Origin: Bolinopsis microptera
Taxonomy: Eukaryota > Ctenophora > Tentaculata > Lobata > Bolinopsidae
DNA length: 64,000 bases
Direction: 5' to 3'
Assembly (NCBI RefSeq): GCF_026151205.1
Contig: NC_087074.1
Span: 18,799,240-18,863,239 of the forward strand
A program made the position numbers and the translations under genes. A model generated the notes under the pieces. The model searched no databases and was not told where the DNA came from. It worked only from the letters and a program-made list of their open reading frames with translations. How positions within the stretch are numbered: the first letter of the stretch is position 1; every line of letters begins with the position of its first letter. Shown here one piece after another: positions 10,366 through 23,500 of the stretch.

Positions 10366-12600
10366 CAACCGTCTCTAGAATAATAGTATAAAGGGATTAG
10401 AGTAAATTCTACTTTAGTTGAAATACATAATCAAGTTCAATATTTATAAGCCCTTGAGTGGCTTGTGTTGTCATGACACTAGGTATCTGCTCTTCCTCTA
10501 CTTGGTAGAATTGCTCCTCCTTTAACCTTAATAGCTGCATATGAGCCGTTCAAATTATGTGAACAAAAACATAGGTGTGTCGGGTACTGGAGATCTGAGT
10601 CTAATTGTATTGTTCTTCAGGGCTGTTTGTGTGCAGGGTTCAGTTTAATGGTTAATGGTCGTCTCATGAAACTATCCTTGTTACCGTGAGACCTTTTTGC
10701 GAACTTACACGTCTTGAGGATGTGATTAACTCGTATATCTCCATTTTTTAGCTTAGTTGACTTCATGAACTGTGATGAAATGTTCCCGGATCCAGATTAG
10801 GATAAGCCAGGTTCCGGGCCTGGAATCATGTAATCGTACATGTGATTCTAACCTGCTTTTAAAGCTAACACATAAAAATTTGTCATAATTAACCAGTCAG
10901 GCAGCTTGGTTTAAGTTACTTACCACTTAGTTTATAAGTTTATAAGTCACCCTGAAACTTCGTATGAACCAACTATAGTTTAAGTGCTACTTGAGCTGCA
11001 GCTTGAACAGCTGAAGATAGTGAAAGTTAAAGTGCTACACCTCAACAACACTGTTGTGATTGAAGTTCGTTTGATGGCCTCTTGGTTCCTATAAATATCA
11101 GAAGTATTTGCCACTTAACTTAAAATCTTAATATAATGAAGAAACTGCTTATAACTTAAGGATGAGGTATTTCTGTGGTAGGTCGGACTACAGTGCACAT
11201 TAGTTCACGTAAATTTAGTTGAGGGCTAAAATCTCCGCCCTAAATGCGTCCTGATTATGAAATCCCTGACTGCGTATTAGTCAGTTCCAGCCAGGAATGT
11301 TCCTTGACGCTACATTAATATCCTCTACTCCCGCCATTGTGATTAGTTACTTCCATGGAATAGTATCTTTATATTGTTAGATAGCTAAAGACAAATAACA
11401 CATGTTATTTGAAAGCTTCTAAAAATCCTGTCAACCTTTAATTGTAGAAATCTCCCCCAGTTGATCTCGTATACCCCATAAAGCCATAAACACATTTGAT
11501 TAAGACAAATTACCGACCTGAGGAAATGGTCATGGTTACCAACGAATATTCTGTCGAATTTTCATTACCAGAAATCTTAGCCAATCTGCCAGATATCAAA
11601 TATGAATCTAGTTGCTCCATGATCTAATGATCCTGCTGGCTTTTTAAGAAAAGGGGTCGGCCACCAGGGTATTACCTAAACGGTACTTCGTGGTGCATTT
11701 TATTTTACCGTCATTTCACTTCTTTTGATTAATATTCGCGATCTCTTAACGGCAATACTCTCATAGTTCCACAAAAGTAATGAATTGTGCTGGACAGTCA
11801 TTTATTATAGCAAAAATACAACTGTTTAATGTTTATTTTATCTCATTATGAAAAAGACCCCATCACAATGCATGAAATGGACGTTTAGTGGTACAGTGTG
11901 TACCACCCTGTAGTCTGTACCAGGTACAGAGGAATTAATCACACAAAAGCCACCCTCTCTGTTGGTGAGTGCTGGTATCTGGGGAGCTCGTCCAAATGTC
12001 AATACCAGACTCTTCGGGACTACTGCCGAGACCAGAATGTGGCCTCCCGGGTTCCAGCCCCCAACCTGTTGAGGTTCCAGTCCTGATCTGACTCGTTAAA
12101 TTTAAACATGTTCGTCAAAGCAGGGTCAGAAGGAATGTCTCGAATAATCTGCAGTGCATTATAAGATTATACTACCATTTAATTGTGCACCGTGGCTCTG
12201 TCTATTTGTCGATACCCACATTTTTATAGGGTTCATTCATTATACCAAATGGCTTAGGACCCCATAAGGGGTTAAATCTTATTGAAGATCGCTTCAAGCT
12301 CCAGAGGTTTTATAGAGCAATGAGCATAAGAATCTTCATTCTGATTGGTTGGAACCCCAAGAAGTGCAACTTTCTACGTTAAGCTCAACTTCTAATGTTA
12401 GAATTAGTTGCGTTGTGGACAGTCAGAATAAATGAACGCTACTTCGCAGTGGAACTTCTGGCAAGCAATCTTATCACCTAAACCCTTGACATGTTCCTTC
12501 ACCGTTATCCGTGACATGTTCCTTCGGGGGAACATGTTTTAATAAATTAACAGGAGCAGTTGAAGAATTTGCAGGCACTTGACGGATGTTCATATCTCGG
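10366..12600. other. Gene-free stretch
   Basis: No supportable coding region, RNA gene or element is recognised. The cgtcatgacactaggtatc phrase and its surroundings (about 10470-10550) resemble 9835-9900. Confidence 0.45.
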
Positions 12601-12999
12601 CTGGTAACCAGGGTAACCAGGGTAACCAGGGTAACCAGGGTAACCAGGGTAACCAGGGTAACCAGGGTAACCAGGGTTACCAGGGTAACCATGGTAACCA
12701 GGGTAACCACTAACCAGGGTAGCCAGGGTAACCAGGGTAACCAGGGTAACCACTAACCAGGGTAACCAGGGTAACCAGTGTAACCAGGGTAACCAGGGTA
12801 ACCATGGTAACCAGGGTAACCAAGGTAACCAGGGTAACCAGGGTAACCAGGATAACCATGGTAACCAGGGTAACCATGGTAACCAGGGTAACCAAGGTAA
12901 CCATGGTAACCAGGGTAACCAGGGTAACCAGGGTAACCAGGGTAACTAGGGTAACCAGGGTAACCAGGGTAACCAGGGTAACCAGGGTAACCAGGGTAC
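12601..12999. repeat. Minisatellite of a 9-bp GGTAACCAG unit
   Basis: About 44 copies of ggtaaccag, with occasional variants (ggtaaccat, ggtaaccaa, a ggtaaccacta interruption). Each unit carries the palindrome GGTAACC. Open frames across it on both strands (VTR/VTL repeats) are consequences of the 9-bp period. Confidence 0.95.
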
Positions 13000-15749
13000 C
13001 CTAATCACTGTCACCCCTGAACCTCCAGGCTGACAAGTTCTCCTATTCTCAGCCACCAACCTTCACCTAGTGTGATGTCCGCCCTACCTCAGCTTTCTCT
13101 CATCTCAACAATCATTGTGTATAAATCAGAGTGCCCTGTCCTTCATTTGTCTGTGTAAGTCTTGGCGGTGATAGCTCTAATCATACTCTGATATTGACAG
13201 TAATCACACACGCTCTGATACCCATCCCACCTAACGTATAGTGAGATCAGTAACAGTGGTCCGCTGTAACCTGGTAATAATCTGCATTTTTGTAGAATAG
13301 TCCTTCCTCCTCAGACAATTATTTTCATCATTTGACAATTCTTTTCATTATTTCTCCCTTGTGTCATTAAATGGCGATGGCGCAGGGTATTCTAAAAATA
13401 ATTCGTCGTTTATTTCATTTCAACAGACAATAATCATGTCAAATAATTGCGTGGCCTATGATTTTTCGACATTTTCGTATTCAAGAATTTGATTAGATGC
13501 CGCTAATCTGTACGTATAGTCGAGAATCGAGATCGATACCTCGACAATGAACTCTTAAAATCCAGATCTGCTGTCGTCAAACTCTCTTAATACCAGTAAA
13601 AGGTCACGTACTTCTTCGGGATGGCATTCTTTCAAAATTAAATTCCTAGTTGTCATGCTGGAGACACAATTGGAGCGTTGTAAGGCTGGCTGGACATAAG
13701 TAATGCATCCAAGTTCTGTGCGTAAATTGTGCTCTAAGTTTAAGTGATCGTTTTTGGCCCAAAGCGATCCTTAAACGACCCTTGGCCTTGGTGGATTATA
13801 TTTAATGTTCGCGTTGTTTTCAGTACATGGCTAAAAATGAAAGATGAATAGTTCTTTAACTTGGTATTTGTTTACTCTCGAAGTTTGTTCATTTCAACAT
13901 ACAAAGATACAAGCCCGGTTATTATCAGCGCTGCTTCTCTAAGTTGAGGATCCAAAGAACATTTAACATTCTCTTTACATGAGCATTTATGAAATATTAG
14001 CTCTGTGAAATAATAACATTGAACCAAGTTTAGGCATCTTTAATGAAACAAGGAGTTATTTTAAAGCCTTTTTTCCTTCAACTCGTTTATTGGGAGGTTA
14101 ATTTTAAATCTTTACCCGAAGAAGTACTTTACGGTACGAAGAAGGACTTAATCGGTAATTTACGAAATATCGTAACCCCATATTATATACATCAGCGTTG
14201 TTGCATAATTTCTCTAGTTAACCAAACTACTCGGCCACTTTCAAGTTTTGTTGTTTTGTGGTTGTTACGAAACCCAAAACTCAGGTTCTACCATCCTCCA
14301 AAAGTAGCAAGATGTTTTTTAAGCCTGTCACATGATCTGCAATGTACGTGTTTTAAAATCCAGCACCTTGCCCTCCTAATGCAATGAACTAGGTATTCGG
14401 GCTGATACCTACCCAGTTCTTATTAGAATTGCAGCTTGGCAGCTTGAATATTTTAACCGTCAAACTACCCCCTAGGTTATTCATAAATATATTTATCAGC
14501 TTTGTAGCCGATTGAATTTCTGCTTCTAGGGGGTTATCGTGGCAGAGAGGAAGTTGCTGAGACTTACGTGTTATCATGAACAGTTTCATATTGATACAAT
14601 CAGACTCGACTGATGATACTATTGCTCTCCGAGCTGGCCCTAGAATCATGAGTTTAACTAGATATTAGCTCGTGATTGGAGATGACGTTTACCCGAGCTT
14701 GTGGTTGGCTATGAGGTAAACCGTAGGTTTGATTTATCATTCGAGGACGGAGGTCTGACGAATGTTCGTGCGCAAACAATTGATATCTGATTAATCCAAA
14801 TTCGATGTCTTTTCTTGGTATTGGTGCTTGGTATTGCTGTATTGGTGCTTTGAACTAAGTGATCGAAGAAATGATCTTATGATTTTTGGAAAATTCTGCT
14901 GCCTTTAGTGAAGTCATAGTCCTATTTGAGCAATGATCTAATTCCCTGGTAGACTACTCGCCATCGAGGTGGTCAAAAATCGGATGACCCTTCCTACTAC
15001 GAGGATAAACACAACCAAAGTAACCAAAGTAAGTATCTCTTTAGCCTACGTCAGTCGATAAACAAACACGGCCCACTCTTTGCTTTTAGTTCTAATCGAT
15101 TTCCCATTAACTATAAAATAAAGTAAGATCATCAAAGAGCAAGGTATTCAATTCTTGTTACGGTTCAAAGTGAGCATCCTTGGGTTAGCGTACTTCCCCG
15201 AACTCTGTTGAGAGGAAAAACTCAAAAACTGCTGCTTAATTTTGTAATTGTCCTGTCAACTGTAAGCTACCCTGGATTGTGGATCTGAAGATTAGATTGT
15301 AAAATCAATAAGTCGACGATTGCATTTTAGTGAGTAAAAATTAATTTAGGCTCCTCTAGTTTTATTCGCTGGTTCCTTCCATCAATCATGGGCATAATCT
15401 TCATAATTCTTTATGAATTTCGTATTATAAGCTTGTAAAGCAACTTTAAAGTTCTTAAATCTGGACCTTCACCTAACATTAACATTATTAAACATGATTG
15501 GGATCATTAAACTGCTTAATACGTGTCCGATTTCCTACCCACCCTGTCGCAATTAAATTATTCTTGATTTTGTCTAGACGGAAGTTAGCACGTGTTAAAC
15601 TAACAGATAGCTGCTCCAGGATCATATCTTGTAAATATATAATTTTTAATAGGATGCGATGTTTACTTCTTGATTTTACTGTTCCTAACGAAATATTTTC
15701 TCCACATGACTAGGTGATCTCCTGTAACAACTACATCCATCCAACCGAT
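13000..15749. other. Gene-free stretch upstream of the first GPCR
   Basis: No gene is supported; ORFs here are short and lack family signatures. The final part should hold the GPCR promoter and 5' UTR. An acceptor-like tgactag|gtgatc lies at 15713, so an upstream non-coding exon is possible. Confidence 0.45.
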
Positions 15750-16832
15750 ATGGATCTAGAGACCCTGAACACTCTCTCCCCAGCTTCGGACATCGCCCCT
15801 CCCGAATACCACCCCATCTACTGGGCGGACATCCTGCTGTGTGCTGCCTACATCTTGTGTCTAGTGGTTGGGGTTCCTGGTAACTTGGTAGCAATCAATT
15901 ATTTTATAAAGGAGGGAAGGATGACCAGCTACCTGTTCTTATCCACTGCAGTGGTGGATTTATTGGCCCTGGCCGTCAAGAGTATCCCTATAAGTATCAG
16001 CCTTATCTTCCACCGGAAACCTTCCATTTACACGAGCGAGATTGCGTGTTATGTTCTGGGAATGTTCCAGAATGGAACCATCATGGCTTCCGTGTTCATA
16101 GTGGCAGTCCTCAGTTCAACTCGCACATACTCCCTAGTCTTCCCTTTAAAGATAGTGAAAAGGAGGGCAGTGGGTCTGTTCATGGTCACCTTCTTCCTAA
16201 TCCTCACAGCACACGAGGTGCTGCCGGTCCTGTTCCACAAGCTCGAGTTTACCTACAGTGAGGAGGATGTCATATGCTGGGATGCTGGGGACTGGTCTAT
16301 GTATGATGACATGGTGGACAGCCTCTTTCTAGCACTTCCTATCATTCCTATAGCTATCTGCTGCATCGTCTCCTGTCACCAAGTCTACTTCTCCTCCAAG
16401 AACGCCATCTCCCAGAGCAGGCTGAAGAGCAGTGCCACCATCACCATCATCCTCTACACCATCACCTACATCATCTTCAACACCCCCAACTTTGTGAACT
16501 ACGTGCTGTGGAATATCACCAGTATCGCGTACGAGTGGCCCGGACGGTTCTACAGCTCCCTGTTTATGCAGTACTACAGTTGGAACATCTCCGGGGAGCT
16601 GTGTTTGGTAATGAACAGCGCCGTGAACCCTCTCATATATCTGTTCAGGATACAGAGGTACAGGGACTGGGTCAGGGAGGGAAGGGGACCCAAGATCAGG
16701 GGTCCCACTAAAATGTCGCTAGTTATCGGGAATGAACAATCACTGAGAAGATGCACTTCCACAGATCTCAAGGCTAACAATAGATTTTCAACCGCTGTAA
16801 CCAATACGGGCGTGGGGTGTCATTCGGTGTAA
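15750..16832 (+). CDS. Rhodopsin-type (class A) GPCR, intronless, orphan
   Basis: Seven-helix plasma-membrane receptor of 360 residues, start at the ATG at 15750. Helix 1 (about 27-50) carries G-N (44-45). Helix 2 has the conserved D in V-V-D-L-L-A-L. Helix 3 begins with the expected Cys (ACYVLGMF) and ends in S-S-T-R-T-Y where DRY is usual, so the acidic residue is lost but Arg kept. An extracellular-loop Cys (VICWD) can form the usual disulphide. Helix 6 reads F-N-T-P in place of C-W-x-P. Helix 7 has N-P-L-I-Y (293-297). The tail is short and basic, then Ser/Thr-rich. It probably couples to a G protein; ligand unknown, peptide or small molecule both possible. A candidate AATAAA lies at 17228. 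Single-exon structure is common in invertebrate GPCR expansions. Confidence 0.9.
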   Translation: MDLETLNTLSPASDIAPPEYHPIYWADILLCAAYILCLVVGVPGNLVAINYFIKEGRMTSYLFLSTAVVDLLALAVKSIPISISLIFHRKPSIYTSEIACYVLGMFQNGTIMASVFIVAVLSSTRTYSLVFPLKIVKRRAVGLFMVTFFLILTAHEVLPVLFHKLEFTYSEEDVICWDAGDWSMYDDMVDSLFLALPIIPIAICCIVSCHQVYFSSKNAISQSRLKSSATITIILYTITYIIFNTPNFVNYVLWNITSIAYEWPGRFYSSLFMQYYSWNISGELCLVMNSAVNPLIYLFRIQRYRDWVREGRGPKIRGPTKMSLVIGNEQSLRRCTSTDLKANNRFSTAVTNTGVGCHSV

Positions 16833-19800
16833 GAAATAATGTAATATCAGACTATCAATAACTAGAATATATTAAACTATAGTTCTGTAGGGACCCATAT
16901 CAGTGTTCACCGAGTCGCAGCAGCAGACCTCCAGAGTGTAAGTCTTGTTATTTATTTTACACCACTCGGCGTTTTCAACACCTTCCCTGTAATTTGTTTT
17001 CTAATTTGAATTTCTTATATATATATACTTTTATCCCAGTAGTGGGATGTATTTGTTTATTGCTATTGTATCGCTGCTGATGCTGCTGGCCATTCTATTA
17101 TCAGGAGTCACAATTATTCCTGGGATTGAGTTTTGAAAAATAGTTAATATAATCGCATTTCCCAGTTATATATAATATCTATTTGTAGTTAAACAAATTT
17201 CAACCTTTCGTTTCTTTTATTTTTCAGAATAAAGCTGCCTGAACTATCGGAACTCTTAACTTAAAGTTACTTAATCATTGGGGATATGTAAAAAGAAAGG
17301 AGCTTCATTCCCGAACAGAAATGCTGGTAACCCTGATTTTAATCAAATTTAACTCATAGACCCACTTCAGTAGTTTATGATGCCCTTGTAAGGCGTAATA
17401 GATCTTAACCGCCATTTGTTAGCTGTCGTTCAGATCATCACATTACTAGAACATTCTCTGATATCCCATACGGCTGGGTTATCTGGTTTCCGCTCTATTC
17501 GGTCCAATGATCAGGGGTTGGGTGGCCTCGGTATTTTCTCTCGACGCTGTTTAAATAGAGCTCAAAGACATTAAATTCATATAAATTCATATAAACTTTA
17601 TATTGAAATATTACAACTTAAGATGAAGATTCGAGTAGACAACTTCCTGCGTAAATGAAAACTCCCTCCATTTGATAAATTGGCGCATTAAAAATAAACA
17701 GCTCGCCTGTCAAAACTTTGCAAGATTCTCCAGAATATTTAACTTCAGTAGTTGAGGCATTTTGAAATCAGTCAGGGTACCTGCCCACTACATTAAAGGG
17801 ATCACTAGAATATATTAACTAGAATATGGAATCATATTTTATAGTCTTTTATAGTCAAATCATCATGATAAATTGCAATATTCTTGAAATATCAGTGGGG
17901 GAAATTATGAGCTCCAAGAAATCAGAAAAATGCATATATTTTATAAATGTTTTGTAAACTACGCTGTCAAGTTCACTAAAACTACAAATAAAATAACAAC
18001 ACTTGTCGTTATGTAATAGCCCAGAATAATCTAATAAATATTGGAATTCCTCCGATATGCTCTGTCAAAAAACAGTCATTGCAAAGCCATTGAAAGGAAG
18101 ACTGAAGACTATAACACGACAATTTACTAATACTGAACTTTCAGTAATTAGTAAACTAATACTGCAATTAGTTATTAACAGTTCCCGGAGTGCATGCCGT
18201 GCGAGAGTACACCTACACAACATATCCAGCACAGTATTTTATAGAGGGAGGAGGAGGGGTACTAATTAATTATAAACTAGTACACACTTTAATACAGTGC
18301 AGTAAAGATGAGCATCCTCTTTACTTGTTACACAGTTGTATTTTATCAGGTTCGGTTCTAGGATCGGTCAATAACCGTGTGATTTCTGGAACCTTGTGTT
18401 CCCACTGAACCTAAAATCGGTTCGTCCTTGTTAGTCGAAAGCAGTGATTGAGAAGTTGTGACAGTGACTGCTTGTTTGTTTATAGAACCCGTCCCCAATC
18501 TCGTATTGGAAAATACTAAACTCAATTATGAGTGTGAATACGGGTGAAACTGGAATCTGCAAGTGCAGGGGTATTTATTAAACATTTTGAGTTCTGTAAA
18601 ACTGCAGTTAGAATTGTGCTAGAGTATTTTTAGTATTTACGATCGATATCAGATCTCGATCCTTACATACTTCCAAAATTGAAATCTCCAACTTTCTGCA
18701 CAATGTACTGGAATGTTTTTTTAAAGTGAAGTGATATAGAAATAAAATCAACGATTTAATTTTAGGAAAGTAAAATTAATTCCCTGGTTTCTTCAGTCAG
18801 CTTTAAAGTCGGAAAATCTAAGTATTTAACGTCGATACCAAACCGATTATTGAGCGATGATAGCTAAGTAGTTGATTCCTGGGTTGCAGAGTCCTCCCGA
18901 TTCCTCAGTCTTTGAATGTGGTTTTTGTTCTTGTTCAGTTCTGTCCATATTTCCTCGTGTTATGTTCAAGGTTTTGTAGTATCATGTTGTCCTCAAATTA
19001 TTTGTTCGGATTGCGACTTATGTTGGTTCAGAAAGGAACACTTGACTGGCAACTGTTCTCAAATATTGACAATAGAATGACAGCATGGTAACAGAAACAC
19101 TTTGGTGATAAAGAAAAACATTTAGGATAATATTAATATGCGAAAAACACTTTCTTTTTTTTAAATATTCATTATCAGGCCATAAACATCAATCATTGTC
19201 ATGTTGATAATGCATTCTGAGCTGATATCAACTCTCATTGTTCGCGCACTTTAAAGCGACTTTTATTCATTTGACTGTGATATTATATATTATTATATAT
19301 ATAGTAGAGATAAGTTTGTTTGATCGCTACAAGTGTTGTCTTGTGTGGACTAGGGCATTTGTCGGGGACCAGAGATAAAGAGTATTTCGTAAGAGATAAA
19401 GGAGCATTTCCTAAGAGATAGTAGATACTGATAAAGGAGCATTTCGTAAGAGATGGCGTGTCTTATTGTACGCGCTACAATGATACTCCTGAGTGCCCCG
19501 TCGCGGTGCCCTCGTCCCTCAATGACCTTATGCGTACTAATTGCTTTTAAATGTTCCCTCATGCCGATTCTTTTATTGCTTATCTTTAAGTCAACTGTTT
19601 ACATTTTACATAAATTTTGAATCATATCCAAAGGGCTCTCTCAAATTAAATTCTAACGATTTGTTGTTTCATTTTAGCGATTTGATCTCGTCGTGCAGTC
19701 CTAAAACGGAGCTTTTAACTGATATTTTGAGAATATGAGCATCCCTCATATTACTTCTGATTATTTTTAGTGGTGCATGATTATTAGTACAGACAGATCC

Positions 19801-20234
19801 GTTTGAAACGTCGATTTACCGACACAACGAGCTCTCAAAGCTAGTTGTCCTTATAGCTGTAAGCTGATCAACTTTATGGCTGACCAACTTTTCCACTTGT
19901 CTTCAGGCCACTTTTTGCTTTTATTTTTTGTCAAATATCTTTAGTAGTGAACATCATAGAAGGCTGCGAATTCAACACAGGAAATTTCCTAAAATCTGTA
20001 CGTCAGATGATCAGTTAATTGGCTAATACAAATAAAATTAGCTAATTTAAAAAATCTTTAAAACTTTCGATCGGCTCAAAATGATTGAAATTGCATAAAA
20101 CGAGTAGAAACATAGTTTTTAGAAAAATTTCTCCCTTTTAAATTAAAACTGGGAAAAAGTTACGTTCGGGAATACTAAAATCAGTTACTTACTTCGTTAC
20201 TTCGTTGAGTTCATCCGTGGAGCCGGAAGGGGCA
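16833..20234. other. 3' flank of GPCR and gene-free stretch
   Basis: A possible GPCR polyadenylation signal AATAAA is at 17228-17233. No gene is seen beyond it. At about 19370-19470 a ~27-bp phrase (gataaaggagcatttcgtaagag and variants) is repeated about three times; the same phrase appears inverted near 20515-20540 beside the LINE remnant. Confidence 0.45.
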
Positions 20235-20500
20235 TCAGATATCTGACCACCTGGATGGCGAGTAGTCAACCAGTGAGTTGGACCAACTGCAGCTGTAGCC
20301 GGAGACCGGAGGGTTGTCCGGTATCAAAGCAAGAAAGTTCGACAAACTACACTTAAACATGTCAAAGGATGTATCAGCCTTTACTGTGTGAGGCACTATG
20401 TTCCACAGCTTCAGTCCTTGGACTGCAAAAGACCTGTCGTACAGTGACTGGTTGCGTACGGAACTTGACTTGGACAATGAGGGTATGACAGCTACATCAC
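20235..20500 (-). pseudogene. Remnant of a LINE reverse-transcriptase C terminus
   Basis: The minus strand encodes about 85 residues containing YDRSFAVQGLKLWNIVP, then F-K-C-S-L-S-N-F-L and N-P-P-V-S-G-Y. This is the pattern found at the very C terminus of many jockey/CR1/L2-type LINE ORF2 proteins (R-S-F-x-x-x-G-x-x-x-W-N-x-L-P). No RT catalytic motif is found nearby, so this is a 5'-truncated, dead copy. It is not the same sequence as the intact LINE at 52-57 kb, though it is similar in kind. Confidence 0.65.
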
Positions 20501-23500
20501 TGTGTCTGTATTATATCTCTTAGGAAATGCTCCTTTATCTCAAATTGTGAAGGCTTGTTGAAGTGGAGTTATAAATATCAATACTGACTGATCTGCGTCG
20601 AGTACAGTATTTCATCATGCGATTGTGCAACAAATCTATTATCCTCGAACTTTGCATCACGTCTCATCGCTCTGATAGTGCATAGCCCTTCTGTAGTACC
20701 ACCATAATCGGTCTTCTTAAGAAACTAAGTTATTTGCAACCTTCAGCTGCTCCGTAATATTGGGAGTTTTTAATGGTGCTCTGAATATGGCAGTTATCCC
20801 CGAACCCACTGCTATTCTTCTGCTGTAAATTAATAAACGAGGTTTTCATCACTTCAACATCCCTCCTTTTGGCCGTCTTTTAATAGACCTACCGCTGAAA
20901 GGTCAACCTGGTGAATGTTTTCACCAACACCCCTAACTTCCGGTATGTAGACTGTTGAGTCTCACGGTTGGAAATACACGCATATTTTGATTTTGGCTTA
21001 CAAGTTATTGCTATTATTCATCAGTTTTACTATCTCCGAATCTGATTTCTTGATTTCCACGTACTAGGGTGCCAGTCTAATATTGAACATATTGTTTCCT
21101 GGCTGGCTGTTAACACTTGATCTTGTCGGCAGACAGTATGAATAACATTAACAAATGGAGAGACAGGAATTTAATGTCTGTCACCGGCTCATGGTTAGCG
21201 TTTGTCTGAGTTTCGCTAATATTTGGCTTATTTAAAGTTAACTAAAACTTTTCCTAAAAACTCACGACACTCTATTAGCATACTTATTCTACTGTCGTCT
21301 GTCACACATAGACGTTACAAAGAAAAGTACCTCGGCCTGACTGCCTCTAACTCACTCTCCCACAGACGTACCACTGCACAACAACATAACCGTCCCCCCC
21401 CCTCCTATCGGTCGCAGGTTCATGTTGTTATACCGTGGAGGGTCCCTGCCAATAACTGCCATCCCCCTAACCCTACATTTCCGGGAATAAGAGAAGCACT
21501 GCAGCACATAACGTTAAACAGTCCTTGAAGCCTTCTTTGTCTATGTCCAGTAGATTGGCCCGGAGCCAGGTCCCAGCTCTCTGAATATGAAGTTATCACA
21601 GCACCAACTAATAACTTAATAAGCGCCGGTGATGGATGTAGAACCATGGTGTAGCTGCCGACATTGCTCCGTTTATTAGCGTCTGCCCCACCACCGTATC
21701 CCGGTATAAATATCTAGTTTTAAAATGCTCTAAAACTTGAGATATCCGAGGATGTGCCTTGGTTCTCCAATCAGTTGATTGAAACCACATTCTAGTTCAT
21801 TTAACTTCCACCACATACCCGGGTTAGTGGGCGCTGCCTTCGTTAGGAACTGTCTTAAAATAGTTGTAACTAGGTGGTAACTAGGTGGTAACTAGGTGGT
21901 AACTAGGTGGTAACTAGGTGGTAACTAACACCACATACCCGGGTTAGTGGGCGCTGCCTTCGTTAGGAACTGTCTTAAAATAGTTGTAACTAGGTGGTAA
22001 CTAGGTGGTAACTAGGTGGTAACTAGGTGGTAACTAGGTGGTAACTAGGTGGTAACTAGGTGGTAACTAACACCACATACCCGGGTTAGTGGGCGCTGCC
22101 TTCGTTAGGAACTGTCTTAAAATAGTTGTAGCTAGGTGGTAACTAGGTGGTAACCACATACCCGGGTTAGTGGGCGCTGCCTTCGTTAGGAACTGTCTTA
22201 AAACAGTTCTAGTGCTGGTTCTAATGTGGGTAGTACCTGCTGGTGATGATTCCTTTTATTGATTGAGCACTATCTAACTGTCTTGTCTATTGTGGCTCTG
22301 AGAGTCTGACAGCTCTGTGAATATAATGTAATCTCCTCTCTGTACGCTCTTGTGAAACCCCCAAACCGTAATATTGTAATTGTATTGCCGTATTTTCCAT
22401 AGCACGACAATTAATGACTGATATTGTTGCTTGGAACACGACAAAAGGCAGCATTATATCCTCGCTATACTGCCAACATGTTAGTCTATCAGCAGCACGG
22501 CCTGATTAATTGGACTGGAACCAACAGATGTTTCAGTTTAATCTCTAGCTGAAGCGGTGTCGCTTGGTTAGGCGAGAATAGAAGGCTGCCGAACAAATCA
22601 TAGCCGGTTATTGGATTCACAATGTCCGTTTCAGTGCGTAGTGGTTTTATAGTTGTGAGGTTTGTGTGTAGAATGGTTTGGTTTTGAGCGGTTATGGGTC
22701 CGGGAGTCTAGGGCGTGAGACTTTAGGGCGGCGCCTTACGAAACAGGACTGTAGGGCGTGAAGACGCGTTTAAGAATGACTACAAGGCGGTGGCAAAACA
22801 TTACGGGGCTGTTTTACACCAATCTTAATTAATTAATTGTCCCCGGTTTTTCTGCTTCATTAGATTTTTCGCTGTGAGTTAATTTTTTGATATTTCTCTG
22901 GAACTGAATGTGGCAATTTAAGATGCGTGTTCACTGTTCACTTCTTAAATTGTTCACTTTTAAGATAAAGAGGAATGACGCAATTTTGGCGGGACAAGTG
23001 CGAGATTTGTGGCTGTGTAGTTTCCTTGTGGTTTCGTGTTGGAATAATTCAGTTTACAGCAACCGTTTTCGTCTGAATGTCGCAACTTTTTGGCGTTTTC
23101 ATTCCGATCTGCCCTATTTCATGTTGGAATGTTAGATTATATGACGTAGCATTCTTCTCCCTTTCAAGTCTCACGAACCTAAAATATGTTGGGATTTACA
23201 TACCTTACTAATTGCGAGTACAGCTTCCCGTAGCACTGTAACTGAAGAATAAGATCACCTCTGTCTCACAGTCAAATGTTTTTACATAGCTGAAACGTTA
23301 ACATGCCTGTAACACTGTAAACAACTAACGATAACATAGCTGGAGGTCTGTCAACAACACATAGTTTATTATACCAGAATCTACAACTTCAAGCATTATA
23401 GTGTTTACTGTTTACACTACTAGCCACTACTGAGTAACACGTGTTTCACTGTACATGTTCGGGACAAGAGCACGTGTGCCATTGTCCGGGACAATAGCAA

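Noticed and set aside
10006-10391. Four overlapping long ORFs on both strands
   Set aside because: They are produced by the 24-bp minisatellite, whose period is a multiple of three; no start context or homology.
12474-13004. ORFs of V-T-L / V-T-R / Y-P-G repeats (collagen-like in one frame)
   Set aside because: Artefact of the 9-bp tandem repeat; the G-Y-P pattern is not a real collagen triplet series with coding context.
14043-14387. 114-residue ORF
   Set aside because: No recognisable motif or splice context; base composition does not differ from intergenic DNA.
12601-22207. CRISPR-like arrays
   Set aside because: The arrays are contiguous tandem repeats with no unique spacers, in an animal genome.
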